A stretch of 64,000 nt of DNA from Nitratireductor sp. (GCA_020637805.1 JACKJU010000001.1:372001-436000); one strand, 5' to 3'; positions 25,616 through 35,391 are shown, counted from the stretch's first letter. Made by a program: numbers and translations. Notes: generated from the sequence alone by a model not told the origin.

Positions 25616-26095
25616 ATGCCGACAGTAGCCTTGGACAAGATTGATCGTGCCATACTTGCACAATTGCAGGTCAGCGCCCGAATTTCGAACGTTGAACTCG
25701 CCAATCGCGTGGGGCTCTCGCAGTCAGCATGCCTGCGCCGGGTCGATGCGCTGGAAAAAAGCGGGGTCATCGAGGGATATCACGCCACGGTTTCGGACCG
25801 TGCTCTGGGACAGACAATCACCGCGATCATCCAGATCACCTTATCCGGACAATCCGAACAGCATCTGAGCCGCTTCGAGGCGGCAATCGCGCGCTGCCCA
25901 TTTGTCGTTGCCTGTTTCATGATGTCCGGCGACAGCGACTATGTCGTCAGGGTGACGGCGCGCGACATGGAGCACTTCGAACACATCCACAAGCACTGGC
26001 TTTCCACCATGCCGGGCGTGACACGCATTCATTCCTCTTTCGCGATGCGCACGGTCGTAAACCGCGCCAATGTCGATATCGCGAAGCTGGATTGA
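25616..26095 (+). CDS. Lrp/AsnC-family transcriptional regulator (probable ald activator)
   Basis: 159 residues from the ATG at 25616, after which the product starts VALDKIDRAILAQLQ, the usual Lrp helix-turn-helix opening. The recognition helix is in VGLSQSACLRRVDALEKSG, and the C-terminal RAM effector domain follows (FVVACFMMSGDSDYVVRV). No Shine-Dalgarno is visible before this ATG, so the mRNA may be leaderless. Divergence from ald makes alanine-responsive control of ald the best guess. Confidence 0.9.
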   Translation: MPTVALDKIDRAILAQLQVSARISNVELANRVGLSQSACLRRVDALEKSGVIEGYHATVSDRALGQTITAIIQITLSGQSEQHLSRFEAAIARCPFVVACFMMSGDSDYVVRVTARDMEHFEHIHKHWLSTMPGVTRIHSSFAMRTVVNRANVDIAKLD

Positions 26096-26210
26096 ACCTG
26101 CATTTGCCGCGTCAGAACTCGGTTTGACACCGGAATTCGCAATACATATCAGTTTTTCCGCGATATAATTGCCGTAATATAATGATTCCGCACGGAGTTC
26201 GGGAGGTTCC

Positions 26211-27176
26211 ATGAAGCAGCCGGCGCGCCTCTTGATTCCGATCGTATTTGTGGGCCTGCTCATGTTCAGTTTCGGGCCACGGCCGGACACCTTCTGGAAA
26301 ATCACCTTCAACGACAGCGTTATCGGCAGTGATCTGGAAGACTATCTGCGCAAGAGCGAAGCCGGCGTACCCGCCCTGCGAGAGAACGCGGAAAAGCTGA
26401 TCGTGTGGAACGATCCCGCAAGCAGGAACAAAACCGAATACGCCATTGTCTACGTTCACGGTTTCTCCGCCAGCCGTGTCGAGATCGATCCCGTCCCCCG
26501 GATGGTCGCCAAGGCACTGGGTGCAAACCTCTTCTACACGAGGCTTACAGGCCACGGCCGCGACGGTGATGCCATGGCCGAGGCAACGCTCGACGCATGG
26601 GCGAACGACATGGCGGAGGCCATCGCTATCGGCGCGCGCCTCGGCAACAAGGTCATCCTTCTGTCGGCATCGACGGGCGGCACGCTTTCGGTTCTCGCGC
26701 TCTCTGAACCTTCCCTTGCCCCGAAGATCGCGGGCATCGCTTCCGTTTCGCCAAATTTTGCGGTTCAGGGCGCGTCCACGGGCCTGCTGAACATGCCCTG
26801 GGCTGAAACATTGCTACCGCTTGTCTTTGGCGATGAGCGCTCGTTCGAGCCTGAGAACGAGGCGCATGCCAAGGGATGGACGACCCGGTATCCAAGCAGT
26901 TCCGTGTTCCCGATGGCGGCATTGCTGCGCGAAGTGCAGGAACTGGACTATTCCAAGATAAAGACACCTGCTCTCTTCATCTTTTCACCGGAAGACAAGG
27001 TTGTCGTCGCCGCCGAAAGCGAGAAAGTCGCACAGAGATGGGGCGGTCCAATCGAAGTCATGAAGGTGGAAGGCACGGGCGACAGCAACAATCACGTTAT
27101 TGCCGGCGACGCGTTGAGCCCGCAGAACAACGATCTGGTTGCCAACCGCATCATCGAGTGGGCAAGGAAGCTCTAG
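26211..27176 (+). CDS. Alpha/beta hydrolase, probably exported or membrane-anchored
   Basis: A 321-residue protein with an N-terminal hydrophobic segment (LLIPIVFVGLLMFSF), so likely periplasmic or anchored. Alpha/beta-hydrolase features: oxyanion region IVYVHGFSASRVE, nucleophile elbow LLSASTGGTLSVLAL (Ser in S-x-S-x-G-G), the acidic residue in FSPEDKVV and the final His in SNNHVI. No lid or lipase signature narrows its substrate. The start at 26211 follows GGGAGGTTCC. It may be co-transcribed with the phosphatase gene 119 bases downstream. Confidence 0.85.
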   Translation: MKQPARLLIPIVFVGLLMFSFGPRPDTFWKITFNDSVIGSDLEDYLRKSEAGVPALRENAEKLIVWNDPASRNKTEYAIVYVHGFSASRVEIDPVPRMVAKALGANLFYTRLTGHGRDGDAMAEATLDAWANDMAEAIAIGARLGNKVILLSASTGGTLSVLALSEPSLAPKIAGIASVSPNFAVQGASTGLLNMPWAETLLPLVFGDERSFEPENEAHAKGWTTRYPSSSVFPMAALLREVQELDYSKIKTPALFIFSPEDKVVVAAESEKVAQRWGGPIEVMKVEGTGDSNNHVIAGDALSPQNNDLVANRIIEWARKL

Positions 27177-27295
27177 GTTCTGGGTCGGCCGCAGGTAAAG
27201 GCGCTGGTGCCGCTACCAGGGTGCCGGAGGCTCTTATCGTCAGTTGCGGCAAGTTTCCGTCTTCCCTTATCCGTGGCCTCTGGTAAGCATATTGG

Positions 27296-27823
27296 ATGCT
27301 TCGCCTGTACATACTCAGACACGCCAAGGCCGGATGGGCCGCACCAGGAAAAACCGACTTCGACCGGTCGCTTAACGAGCGCGGCGTAGCCGACATCGCG
27401 CTTGTCGGTGCCGAGATGGCCGCTAGCGGCCTGACGCCCCAGAAGATTCTCTGTTCGCCCAGTTCCCGAACACGGGAAACACTCAGGGGCATGCTGGAAG
27501 CGACGAAGGGCTCGCCTGTGATCGAATACCCGGACAGTCTCTATTCGGGAACGCCGGAAGACTATCTCGAAGCGATATCGTTCGAAGACGATGTCCAATC
27601 GCTGATGATCATCGGCCACAATCCGACCTGCGCAATTCTGGCCTACTCGCTTTGTCGTGACGGCGAGCCTTCGGCAATGCAGGTGCTTCGTGAAAGATAT
27701 CCGACCGGCGCGCTTGCCGTTATCGATATCGACGCGGAATCCTGGGCAGACCTGCGCGAGGGATGCGGATATCTGAACAAGTTCATCTATCCAAAGGCCT
27801 TGCGACCGGATTCGACCGGCTGA
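27296..27823 (+). CDS. Histidine phosphatase family protein (SixA-like)
   Basis: A 175-residue member of the phosphoglycerate mutase-like superfamily. The catalytic His lies in YILRHAKAGW, with Arg/Glu contacts in SPSSRTRETLRG and the second catalytic His in IIGHNPTC. The short length and RHAK motif are those of the SixA group, which includes phosphohistidine phosphatases; the physiological substrate here is unknown. The adjacent ycjX and TIGR01620 genes are downstream, 115 bases on. Confidence 0.88.
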   Translation: MLRLYILRHAKAGWAAPGKTDFDRSLNERGVADIALVGAEMAASGLTPQKILCSPSSRTRETLRGMLEATKGSPVIEYPDSLYSGTPEDYLEAISFEDDVQSLMIIGHNPTCAILAYSLCRDGEPSAMQVLRERYPTGALAVIDIDAESWADLREGCGYLNKFIYPKALRPDSTG

Positions 27824-27938
27824 CGCCAAGCAGGCACTCGACCTGAGCACCGGCTTTGCATTTCAGGGGATTTCTTCCCATATCAGCTCGCGGAAAATAT
27901 AATCGGAACGGGTATATCCGCTCCCGGGGACGTTCACG

Positions 27939-29429
27939 TTGGCAAAACCACCCAGATTGCAGAATATCCGGCGCATAACTTCATTCGCGGACGATGCACT
28001 GATTGCGCTGGACAATCTGCAGGATTCCGCAACCAATCTTTTCTCGCCGACAATCCGGCTTGGGGTTACCGGGCTTTCGCGCGCGGGAAAGACCGTTTTC
28101 ATCACGTCGCTCGTTCACAATCTCATCCACGGAGGCCGGCTCCCGCTGTTCGAGGCCTATTCGTCGGGGCGCATTGCCAAGGCCGAATTGCAGCCGCAGC
28201 CTTCCATGGACATGCCGAGGTTCCAGTACGAGGATCACGTACGGACCCTGCTCGAGGAGCGGCAGTGGCCCAATTCGACGCGTACGATCTCCGAACTTAG
28301 GCTTACGATCCACTACGAATCTGCTTCCGGCTGGAATCGCACTTTCGGGCGCGGTACGCTGAACATCGACATAGTGGACTATCCGGGCGAATGGCTTCTC
28401 GACCTGCCGCTGCTTGGCATGACCTTTGCCGAATGGAGTGAGCAGGCAATTTCCCTGTCGCAGGTGGGAGAGCGCAAGCGGCTGTCCGAGGAGTGGCTGG
28501 CATTTGCCGCCACGCTTGATGGCAATGCTCCGGCGAATGAAACAGACGCGCGCAGGCTTGCGGAACTCTTCACGGCCTACCTTCGGGCCTGCCGTGAGGA
28601 TCGCACTGCCCTTTCCACACTGCCGCCGGGCCGCTTTCTGATGCCGGGCGACCTGGATGGCTCTCCTGCCCTGACCTTTGCCCCCTTTATGCTTCCCGAG
28701 GGATCGGAACATGTCAAAGGCAGCCTCCATGCGATGCTGGAACAGCGTTTCCAGGCTTACAAGGACGTGGTCATCAAGCCATTCTTCCGGGAGCATTTCG
28801 CCCGGCTCGACCGACAGATCGTGCTGGTAGACGCCTTGCAGGCGATCAATGCCGGACCGGACGCCCTGGCCGATCTGGAAATAGCGCTGGCGGAGGTGCT
28901 GGCCTGTTTCAAACCCGGTTCGGGCAGCTGGCTCGGCTCGCTCGTCTCGCGGCGGATTGACCGCATTCTGTTCGCCGCCACCAAGGCTGACCACATGCAC
29001 CACGACAATCACGACCGACTGGAACGCCTGCTCGAACGCCTTGTCGAAAGTGCCGCCAAGCGCGCCCGCTTCTCCGGCGCGAAGGTGGATGTGCTTGCTC
29101 TGGCAGCAATACGAGCGACACGGGAAGCAATCGTTCGCGAAGGAGGCGAGGAACTTCCCGTGATTCTCGGAACCCCGCTCAAGGGCGAGGTGATCGGCGG
29201 GCGCAAGTTCGACGGCGAAACAGAGACAGCGATTTTTCCGGGCGATTTGCCTGAGCACCCGGAACGCCTTTTCGACGGCAACCCGCAAAATGACGATCCG
29301 CTTGAAATAGAGTTCGTCCGCTTCCGTCCGCCGGGCCTCGAGAAAAGCGCTGGCGGGGCCAGCCTCTCCCTGCCGCACATCCGTCTGGACCGCGCTCTCG
29401 AGTTCCTGTTTGGCGACTATCTGTTTTAA
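27939..29429 (+). CDS. ycjX: YcjX-family P-loop protein (DUF463)
   Basis: A 496-residue predicted nucleotide-binding protein of the YcjX family, linked in enterobacteria to envelope/phage-shock responses. The P-loop is LGVTGLSRAGKTVFI; a DxxG-like segment is IDIVDYPGEW. The start is a TTG at 27939-27941 with GGGGA eight bases upstream; there is no ATG upstream in frame. It is followed 11 bases later by its usual partner, a TIGR01620 (YcjF-like) membrane protein. Confidence 0.92.
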   Translation: MAKPPRLQNIRRITSFADDALIALDNLQDSATNLFSPTIRLGVTGLSRAGKTVFITSLVHNLIHGGRLPLFEAYSSGRIAKAELQPQPSMDMPRFQYEDHVRTLLEERQWPNSTRTISELRLTIHYESASGWNRTFGRGTLNIDIVDYPGEWLLDLPLLGMTFAEWSEQAISLSQVGERKRLSEEWLAFAATLDGNAPANETDARRLAELFTAYLRACREDRTALSTLPPGRFLMPGDLDGSPALTFAPFMLPEGSEHVKGSLHAMLEQRFQAYKDVVIKPFFREHFARLDRQIVLVDALQAINAGPDALADLEIALAEVLACFKPGSGSWLGSLVSRRIDRILFAATKADHMHHDNHDRLERLLERLVESAAKRARFSGAKVDVLALAAIRATREAIVREGGEELPVILGTPLKGEVIGGRKFDGETETAIFPGDLPEHPERLFDGNPQNDDPLEIEFVRFRPPGLEKSAGGASLSLPHIRLDRALEFLFGDYLF

Positions 29430-29440
29430 GGAGCGGAGAG

Positions 29441-30598
29441 ATGACAACAAGTCCGAGAAAGCCCCGCGCCTTCGATCCGGGAAAACTGGAACATCACAGT
29501 GACGAATTCACCGCGTTGAAGGAAGCCGAATCAGGTTCCGCCAAACCGGCGACATCGAAACGGGATATCGCAGCATCAGCCAGACCCGGCAAGGCGAGTT
29601 CCACGCGAAAGCCACGCTCGATCGAGAACCGTGCGGAAATCGAGATCCTGCCTGACGAGGCGGTTGACGAGGCCTATTCAGACGATATCGAGAAACTCAC
29701 CCCGCCTCCGCCTCCCCCTTCTCCCCGCAAGCGATTTTCATTCGCCAAGCTTGCGGCTGGCGCGTTTTCAGCACTGATCGCGATGGCCGCAGGTCTGTGG
29801 ATCGATTCCTTCGTGCGGGAGATGTTTTCCCGAAACGACATTCTGGGTTGGGTGGCGCTTGGCCTGGCTGCCACCGGTCTGCTTGCTGTTCTGGCCATCG
29901 TTATTCGCGAGGTATGGGCCATCTCACGCCTGAAGCAGATCGAGGAGTTGCGGCAGCGCGGCGAGGAGGCAAAACGGCTCGACGACCTGAAGAAGGCACG
30001 GCGTGTAGCCATCGACATCGCCGGCCTGTTCGTGGCGCGCCCCGACACCGCTCATGGCCGCGCGCAGCTCGGCGAACATGGCGAAGACATCATGGACGGC
30101 TCGGACCTGATTCACCTGGTTGAGCGCGACTTGCTGGCCCCGCTGGACGCCAGGGCGCGGGAAATGGTGATGAACTCCGCAAAGCGCGTGTCGGTGGTTA
30201 CCGCAGTCAGCCCTCGCGCCCTCGTCGATGTCGGTTACGTGCTGTACGAAAACATGCGGTTGATCCGCGCCATTTCCGAGCATTACGGCGGCAGGCCGGG
30301 AACTCTTGGTTTCTGGCGGCTGGCAAGCCGCGTGATATCCCACCTGGCGGCAACCGGTGCAATCGCGCTGGGCGACGGGCTTATGCAGCAGATAATCGGG
30401 CACGGGGTGGCGTCGCGCTTGTCCGCCCGCTTGGGCGAAGGCGTGGTCAACGGGCTGCTGACCGCAAGAGTTGGAATATCGGCGATCGACGTATGCCGCC
30501 CGTTGAAATTCGATGCTGAAAAACGCCCCGGTGTATCCGATTTCATCTCCGCCCTGACGCGCCCTGGAGGCAAGAAAGAACCCGAAAACCGGTCCTGA
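29441..30598 (+). CDS. TIGR01620/YcjF-like inner-membrane protein
   Basis: A 385-residue protein: a charged, Pro-rich cytoplasmic N terminus (about 100 residues, with PPPPPPSPRKR), two membrane segments (AAGAFSALIAMAAGLWI and VALGLAATGLLAVLAIVI), and a C-terminal DUF697-like domain with VTAVSPRALVDVGYVLYEN. The start follows AAGGAGCGGAG. Paired with ycjX in the same operon, as in E. coli ycjXF and most proteobacteria. Role of the pair is unknown. Confidence 0.9.
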   Translation: MTTSPRKPRAFDPGKLEHHSDEFTALKEAESGSAKPATSKRDIAASARPGKASSTRKPRSIENRAEIEILPDEAVDEAYSDDIEKLTPPPPPPSPRKRFSFAKLAAGAFSALIAMAAGLWIDSFVREMFSRNDILGWVALGLAATGLLAVLAIVIREVWAISRLKQIEELRQRGEEAKRLDDLKKARRVAIDIAGLFVARPDTAHGRAQLGEHGEDIMDGSDLIHLVERDLLAPLDARAREMVMNSAKRVSVVTAVSPRALVDVGYVLYENMRLIRAISEHYGGRPGTLGFWRLASRVISHLAATGAIALGDGLMQQIIGHGVASRLSARLGEGVVNGLLTARVGISAIDVCRPLKFDAEKRPGVSDFISALTRPGGKKEPENRS

Positions 30599-30720
30599 CC
30601 GACGCATGGCGGGTGCTTGCCGAAACCCGAATTGCTTCGGCATGTAACATCTTGTGATTGACCCACAGGAGGAATTGGTTAACCATTTTCGGTAATATTC
30701 GCCATAACACGTCAAAATCC

Positions 30721-31254
30721 ATGAAAGCCAAGCGAATGTTTCGTCGTCTGCACTACACTCTTGCGTTCATTTCGCTCCTTGCCGCAGCGGGAACGGCTTA
30801 TGCCGCTTCAGAGGCCGTTTTCTTCCAGAGCACGGAAGGCAAATGGACCGGACCGGGTGAAATCGTTGCCGGAAAATACAAGGGAACCAAGTTCACCTGT
30901 GTCTTCGACGGCTTTTCCAAGGCCAGCCGCGGCATGGATATCGACGGCTATTGCCGTGTCGGCATGTTTTCCCAGAAGATGAACGCCAGCGTGAAGAAGG
31001 AAGGCCGCGGATATTCGGGCCGTTTCCTGGATGGTGAAGCCGGCGAAGGCATGGACATCGTTGGCGGGCGCTATTCCAACAACAGGCTCGTCGTCGACAT
31101 CAAGCGCAAGGACCTTCAAGGCGTAATGGTCGCTCACCGTTCGGCGGACGACAAGATGAACGTAACCATTTCCGTTCGCGTGAATGGCAAGCTCATCCCG
31201 GTGATCGGCATGGGCCTGACCAGGACCGCCCCATCTTCAGTTGCCAGCAAGTAG
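30721..31254 (+). CDS. Secreted protein of unknown function
   Basis: A 177-residue protein with a signal peptide (MKAKRMFRRLHYTLAFISLL, cleavage near GTAYAA). The mature chain is predicted mostly beta, with conserved-looking pieces GKWTGPGEIVAGKYKGTKF, GMDIDGYCRVG and RYSNNRLVVDIKRKDLQG. Two cysteines (FTCVF, GYCRV) could form a bridge. A TTAACCAT motif at 30679-30686 lies upstream but without a second half. An alternative start is the ATG at 30736. No family was recognised. Confidence 0.72.
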   Translation: MKAKRMFRRLHYTLAFISLLAAAGTAYAASEAVFFQSTEGKWTGPGEIVAGKYKGTKFTCVFDGFSKASRGMDIDGYCRVGMFSQKMNASVKKEGRGYSGRFLDGEAGEGMDIVGGRYSNNRLVVDIKRKDLQGVMVAHRSADDKMNVTISVRVNGKLIPVIGMGLTRTAPSSVASK

Positions 31255-31293
31255 CTGCATGGAGGCAGTGCGCCTCTGTCGCAGAATGCATTC

Positions 31294-31317
31294 ATGGCCG
31301 TCCTTCGGGGCGGCCAT
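31294..31317. terminator. Stem-loop terminator between the secreted protein and folK
   Basis: ATGGCCGTCC and GGGCGGCCAT form a ten-base stem (one G-T pair) with a TTCG tetraloop, followed by TTTC and AGTTT. It sits between two convergent genes. Confidence 0.75.
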
Positions 31318-31365
31318 TTCAGTTTGGTGACGGACCGCTCATATCGCAGCATCTGCCGGGCAACA

Positions 31366-31923
31366 TCACACACAGTCTCCGGGCCGCCACCACTCGCCCT
31401 GTTCTGCAATCCTCTCAATTCCCGATCTGTCGGCTGCAGCCGCCAGCGCGCTCACATTGCCACGGCCCAATTCAAGATCGGGTGCGATATCTGCGAGCGG
31501 CAGCAGCACAAAGGCGCGCTCTGCTATGCGGGGATGCGGCAGCGTCAGTTTTGCCGTCTCCAGTTCCCTGCCCGGCCAGACAAGCAGATCGATGTCCAGT
31601 GTCCGCGGACCCCATCGCCGCGTTTTCTCGCGTTTCTGTTCCCGCTCGAGTTTCTTGGCGAGGCGCAGAAGCTGGAGCGGTTCCAGCCGCACCGACACCT
31701 GCGCAGATGCATTGAGGAAATCCGCCTGATCGGTGTCTCCCCAAGGCGGGGTACGGTAGAGAGCGGAGATGCTGTCAACACGGACCTCGCGATGGCGGTG
31801 AAGCCTGCAAAGCGCAGCCGACATGGCACTGCGAACGTCGCCAACATTGCCGCCGAGCGCGATGAATGCCGTTTCCCAGCGTGGAACATCTGTGGGAACG
31901 CCCTCAGTCCTGCGGGTAGGCAA
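31366..31923 (-). CDS. folK: 6-hydroxymethyl-7,8-dihydropterin pyrophosphokinase
   Basis: Transfers pyrophosphate from ATP to 6-hydroxymethyl-dihydropterin in folate synthesis. Diagnostic motifs: AFIALGGNVGDVRSAM, SALYRTPPWGDTDQ, REKTRRWGPRTLDIDLLVW and LPHPRIAERAFVLLPL. The start is uncertain: no ATG is in frame near the motif, and the TTG at 31921-31923 (185 residues) is the most plausible start, overlapping the end of folB by 20 bases. The overlapping arrangement folP-folB-folK is a folate operon. Confidence 0.9.
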   Translation of the reverse strand: MPTRRTEGVPTDVPRWETAFIALGGNVGDVRSAMSAALCRLHRHREVRVDSISALYRTPPWGDTDQADFLNASAQVSVRLEPLQLLRLAKKLEREQKREKTRRWGPRTLDIDLLVWPGRELETAKLTLPHPRIAERAFVLLPLADIAPDLELGRGNVSALAAAADRSGIERIAEQGEWWRPGDCV

Positions 31924-32272
31924 TGGATACCTCGACGGTGTCGAGCACGCCTTGCACCGGCGCGTGCGGTTTGCGGATCGTGACGCGAGCCGACAGTACC
32001 GTGTCGAACTCCTTGACCAGCGCCTTGGCGACCTCAAGCGCGAGTGCCTCTATCAGGTAGCGGCGTTTGCCCGTCACGATTTGCTCGATCACCTTGAAGG
32101 CGGTGCCATAGTCGACGGTGAATTCGAGGTTGTCATGCTCGAGAGCGTCGCGTGCATCGACGGTCAGGAAGGCATCAACGAAAAATCGCTGGCCCAGCAC
32201 TTCCTCTTCGTTGAACACGCCGTGACGTGCGAAGAAGGCGCAATTCTTCAAGGTAATGTCATAGACTGCCAT
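31904..32272 (-). CDS. folB: Dihydroneopterin aldolase
   Basis: A 122-residue enzyme that cleaves dihydroneopterin to 6-hydroxymethyl-dihydropterin and glycolaldehyde. Motifs: ITLKNCAFFARHGVFNEE (general acid/base region), RFFVDAFLTVD, and VDYGTAFKVIE. The length is normal. It lies 18 bases after folP and overlaps folK. Confidence 0.95.
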   Translation of the reverse strand: MAVYDITLKNCAFFARHGVFNEEEVLGQRFFVDAFLTVDARDALEHDNLEFTVDYGTAFKVIEQIVTGKRRYLIEALALEVAKALVKEFDTVLSARVTIRKPHAPVQGVLDTVEVSIAYPQD

Positions 32273-32290
32273 GAGAGAATTTCTCCGGTT

Positions 32291-33151
32291 TCAGCGGCGT
32301 TCAAGACCGCTGGCAATCACCGCATCCGCAACGGCGAGTGCGTCTCGGTTCTTTTGCACATCATGCACCCTAAATACAGCGCTGCCTTTCATGCGAGCGA
32401 CGGCGCTTGTCGCTGCGGTGCCGTTATCACGCCTGGAATTTGCCTTACCGGTGAGTGCGGCGACAAAGCGCTTGCGGGATGTACCGGTGAGGATCGGGCA
32501 TCCCAGCGCGAAAAGCTCCTCCATGCGGGCAAGCAGCTCGATGTTCTCGTTGACCTCCTTGGCAAAGCCAAATCCGGGATCGAGAACGATCCTGTCGCCC
32601 GGGATACCGGCATTCGCGGCAATTTCCAGCGAATGGCCGAGGAAATGCATCTGGTCTCCGATGACGTCGCTGATGCGTGTGCGCTCGCGGCCCGTATGCA
32701 TGATCACGCAGCCCGCCCCCGAACGTGCGGCAACACCTGAAATTTCCGGGTCCTTCTGAAAACCCCAGACGTCGTTTATGATATGCGCGCCGGCGGCAAT
32801 TGCTGCTTCAGCCGTCGAGGCTCGATAGGTATCGACTGACAAAATGACGTCCGGCATGTCTTCCGCAATCCTGCTGATGACGGGAAGCACCCTTTCCTGC
32901 TCCAATTGTGCCGATACCTGGTCCGCGCCTGGCCTGGTGCTTTCGCCGCCGATGTCGATGATGGCAGCTCCGGCACGTTTCATTTTGCGCGCCTGGTAAA
33001 GCGCGTCATCGACATGGTCGAAGCGGCCTCCGTCGGAAAACGAATCCGGCGTGACATTCAAAATTCCCATGATCACCGATCGAGGCCCGAGCTCCAGCGT
33101 CCGTCCGTGGGCAAGCTTCCATTCGAAAGGAGCGTAGGGGTTGAATTCCAT
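32291..33151 (-). CDS. folP: Dihydropteroate synthase
   Basis: A 286-residue TIM-barrel enzyme that joins p-aminobenzoate to dihydropterin pyrophosphate, the sulfonamide target. Signatures: MGILNVTPDSFSDGGRF, AIIDIGGESTRPGA, ILSVDTYRASTA, and DPGFGFAK. The Ser/Arg in GTSRKRFVAALTGK and the last His in VFRVHDVQKNRDA complete the site. First gene of folP-folB-folK. The ATG (33149-33151) gives a normal short N-terminal extension. Confidence 0.96.
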   Translation of the reverse strand: MEFNPYAPFEWKLAHGRTLELGPRSVIMGILNVTPDSFSDGGRFDHVDDALYQARKMKRAGAAIIDIGGESTRPGADQVSAQLEQERVLPVISRIAEDMPDVILSVDTYRASTAEAAIAAGAHIINDVWGFQKDPEISGVAARSGAGCVIMHTGRERTRISDVIGDQMHFLGHSLEIAANAGIPGDRIVLDPGFGFAKEVNENIELLARMEELFALGCPILTGTSRKRFVAALTGKANSRRDNGTAATSAVARMKGSAVFRVHDVQKNRDALAVADAVIASGLERR

Positions 33152-33377
33152 ATCCCGGTCAGTCCCGCTTGATTTGTATACCTACATGCACGTAATAGCG
33201 TTTTGAACCTTCGCGGCAATAGTCCTGCAGCAAAGGTTTGCCACTTACGCTGTGATCATCGTCACAGTTCGGCCCCGTTGAAACTGCCATCATCGCGGGA
33301 TAGGTTTCGCCACTTTGCGCGAACTGACAATCTGCGTATGAGCACCTCCAGATGCCCTACTTCCTACAGGAATGCTG

Positions 33378-34229
33378 ATGAACTTACTTTCCCCAGGCGA
33401 AGAAGAGGATTTCACGGTCAGGTTCTGGGGAACTCGCGGCACGCGTATGATGGCTGGCGAACAGTTCCGCAAGTACGGCTGGAACACTATCTGTGTTGAA
33501 GTACGCTGCGGCAATCGCCTGGTCATTCTGGATGCCGGCTCGGGCATAGACGATCTGGGAAAACAGCTGGCGACCAATTGCAATGCCGGTGAGTTCGATC
33601 TTTTCCTGACCCACGCTCACTACGACCATGTACTGGGCATCCCGTTTTTTGCGCCGCTCTACAACGCGGGCTGCAAGTTGAACATCTGGGCAGGGAAGCT
33701 CACCGGCTCAACCGATACCCGAAATGTCATGGATCGCTTGATGGTCGAACCTTTTTTTCCGGTAAGCATCGAGACCTTCCGTGCCGATATCCGCTACCGT
33801 GACATCAGGGATAATGAAGTTATCGACCTTGGAGACGGGATTTCGGTCCACACCATTCCGCTTGATCATCCAGGCCGCGCGACCGGTTACAAGATCGAAT
33901 TTGGCGGCAGATCCTTTGCACTGATCACCGATACCAGTCACACCCCCGGACAATTGAACGAAGGGCTTGTCGAGTTTCTGCGAGGCGTGGACGCCTTCGC
34001 ATACGACTGCAGCTATGTAGATGCAGAATTCGACGAATATCCAGGTTTCGGGCATTCAACCTGGGAAGAAGCTGTCCGGCTTCGCAAAGCGTCCGGTGCA
34101 GAAAGGGCCCTGGGCCTGCATCACATGCCATTCAAGAACGATGCCGCCGTGGATCAGATCGTCTCGCGGATTGCTCTACTGGACGACGCCACCTCGGCGG
34201 CCACCGAGGGAATGGTGCTCAAGCTCTAG
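33378..34229 (+). CDS. MBL-fold metallo-hydrolase (RNase Z/PhnP-like type)
   Basis: A 283-residue metallo-beta-lactamase-fold hydrolase. The zinc motif is LTHAHYDHVLGIPFF (HxHxDH), with further ligands in ITDTSHTPGQ and LGLHHMPF. The opening FTVRFWGTRGTRMM is typical of a subgroup containing PhnP-like and cyclic-nucleotide phosphodiesterases. AGGA at 33368-33371 is too close to the ATG at 33372 but well spaced for 33378. It lies back to back with a FecR protein and near an adenylate cyclase. Substrate is open; a cyclic-nucleotide or cyclic-phosphate ester is one possibility. Confidence 0.87.
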   Translation: MNLLSPGEEEDFTVRFWGTRGTRMMAGEQFRKYGWNTICVEVRCGNRLVILDAGSGIDDLGKQLATNCNAGEFDLFLTHAHYDHVLGIPFFAPLYNAGCKLNIWAGKLTGSTDTRNVMDRLMVEPFFPVSIETFRADIRYRDIRDNEVIDLGDGISVHTIPLDHPGRATGYKIEFGGRSFALITDTSHTPGQLNEGLVEFLRGVDAFAYDCSYVDAEFDEYPGFGHSTWEEAVRLRKASGAERALGLHHMPFKNDAAVDQIVSRIALLDDATSAATEGMVLKL

Positions 34230-34237
34230 GCTGAAAA

Positions 34238-35149
34238 TCAGCAGCCAGTTGTGCCGCACTCGACATACGGGTCATATGGATCGTATGGATCGTCATCGCG
34301 AGGCGTGAAACTGAAGCCTCCCCGTTTATCCGGTTCGCCCTCATCACTAGGCCGCTCGACCGGATCATCGCCGCCACCCTCATCGCTGAACCCCTGACGC
34401 TGGCCGGTCGGGTTTCGCAGCTTCTCGAGCAATGCACGGCCGCTGCACGGCAGAATCGAAACCCTCCAGCCGGGAGGGAAACGGCCCTGGTCGAATGCCA
34501 GATCGAAATCAGCTTCCTGATCCGCGCCGGTTCCCATCAGGAAGCCAGAAACGGCAGGACTTCCGCCGCCACCTCCGCCGCCGCCAGCGCCGCCACCGAC
34601 CGAAACGATGTCGCATACGCCGCCGGTTTCGACACATGCGCCACCGGAACAGACATTGATGCTGCCGCGGTAAAGGACGATGTCGGCAGCGCCGCCACCA
34701 CGGGCATAGACGTCAAATGCAGTTCCACGAACGCCGATGGTCGCCGTCGCGGTTTCAATCTGATAGGCGCTCTTGGGAGAATTGCCGCTGATGAAGCGCA
34801 TGGCTCCCTTCGCCACCTTGATCGACGTCGTCTTGAAGCCACGTTCGCCAACGACGAAGTTGTTGAGAAGGACCGTCGAATCCGGCCCGACGATAATCTT
34901 TGTCTTGTCTTCCAGAAGAATTTCGCCATGGCCGTTTGCGGCAGCGCTGATGCGCTCGCCATCGAACACCGGATCGGGAACCCGAAGCGCGCGGTTGCCC
35001 TGCGATCCTGTGACCGTGTTGACGATTCTCGCCGATTTGCCGACTTCAGCCGAATAGGCTGGAGCGGCACCTACATATCCAGCGAAACAAGAGACTGTGC
35101 CAATAACTGCTGCAGCAGTCGATACGGAAAAACGCGGCTTGGGGGTCAT
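34238..35149 (-). CDS. Secreted FecR-domain protein
   Basis: A 303-residue protein with a signal peptide (TAAAVIGTVSCFAGYVGAA, cleavage near APAYSAEV). A FecR-type domain covers residues about 40-165: ILLEDKTKIIVGPDSTVLLN, then KGAMRFISG and IETATATIGVRGTAFDVY. A poly-Gly linker (GGGAGGGGGGGGS) leads to a C-terminal, acidic, low-complexity tail that ends in DPYDPYDPYVECGTTGC. Unlike classical FecR it is wholly periplasmic and has no sigma factor beside it. It is divergent from the CHASE2 cyclase, a recurrent pairing suggesting a joint extracytoplasmic role. Confidence 0.88.
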   Translation of the reverse strand: MTPKPRFSVSTAAAVIGTVSCFAGYVGAAPAYSAEVGKSARIVNTVTGSQGNRALRVPDPVFDGERISAAANGHGEILLEDKTKIIVGPDSTVLLNNFVVGERGFKTTSIKVAKGAMRFISGNSPKSAYQIETATATIGVRGTAFDVYARGGGAADIVLYRGSINVCSGGACVETGGVCDIVSVGGGAGGGGGGGGSPAVSGFLMGTGADQEADFDLAFDQGRFPPGWRVSILPCSGRALLEKLRNPTGQRQGFSDEGGGDDPVERPSDEGEPDKRGGFSFTPRDDDPYDPYDPYVECGTTGC

Positions 35150-35391
35150 GAACCCGCTCCCTTCATGAACAAAGCAAGAAGTATTTCAAACTTGTATGTT
35201 GCCCCGGCCGGTTCAAGACGAACCGTACTTGAACCACACTATCTAAAACGGCACACTCGTTCAAACCATTTGACCGCAACACTTTGAAAATTGGTAAATC
35301 CATTGGCCTTTTCAGGCACCTCTTACATGAACAATTCCGGTTATCGGCTTTCACCTGTTTGGCGAATCGTAGCTGCTTGCGGTGTAGCGCA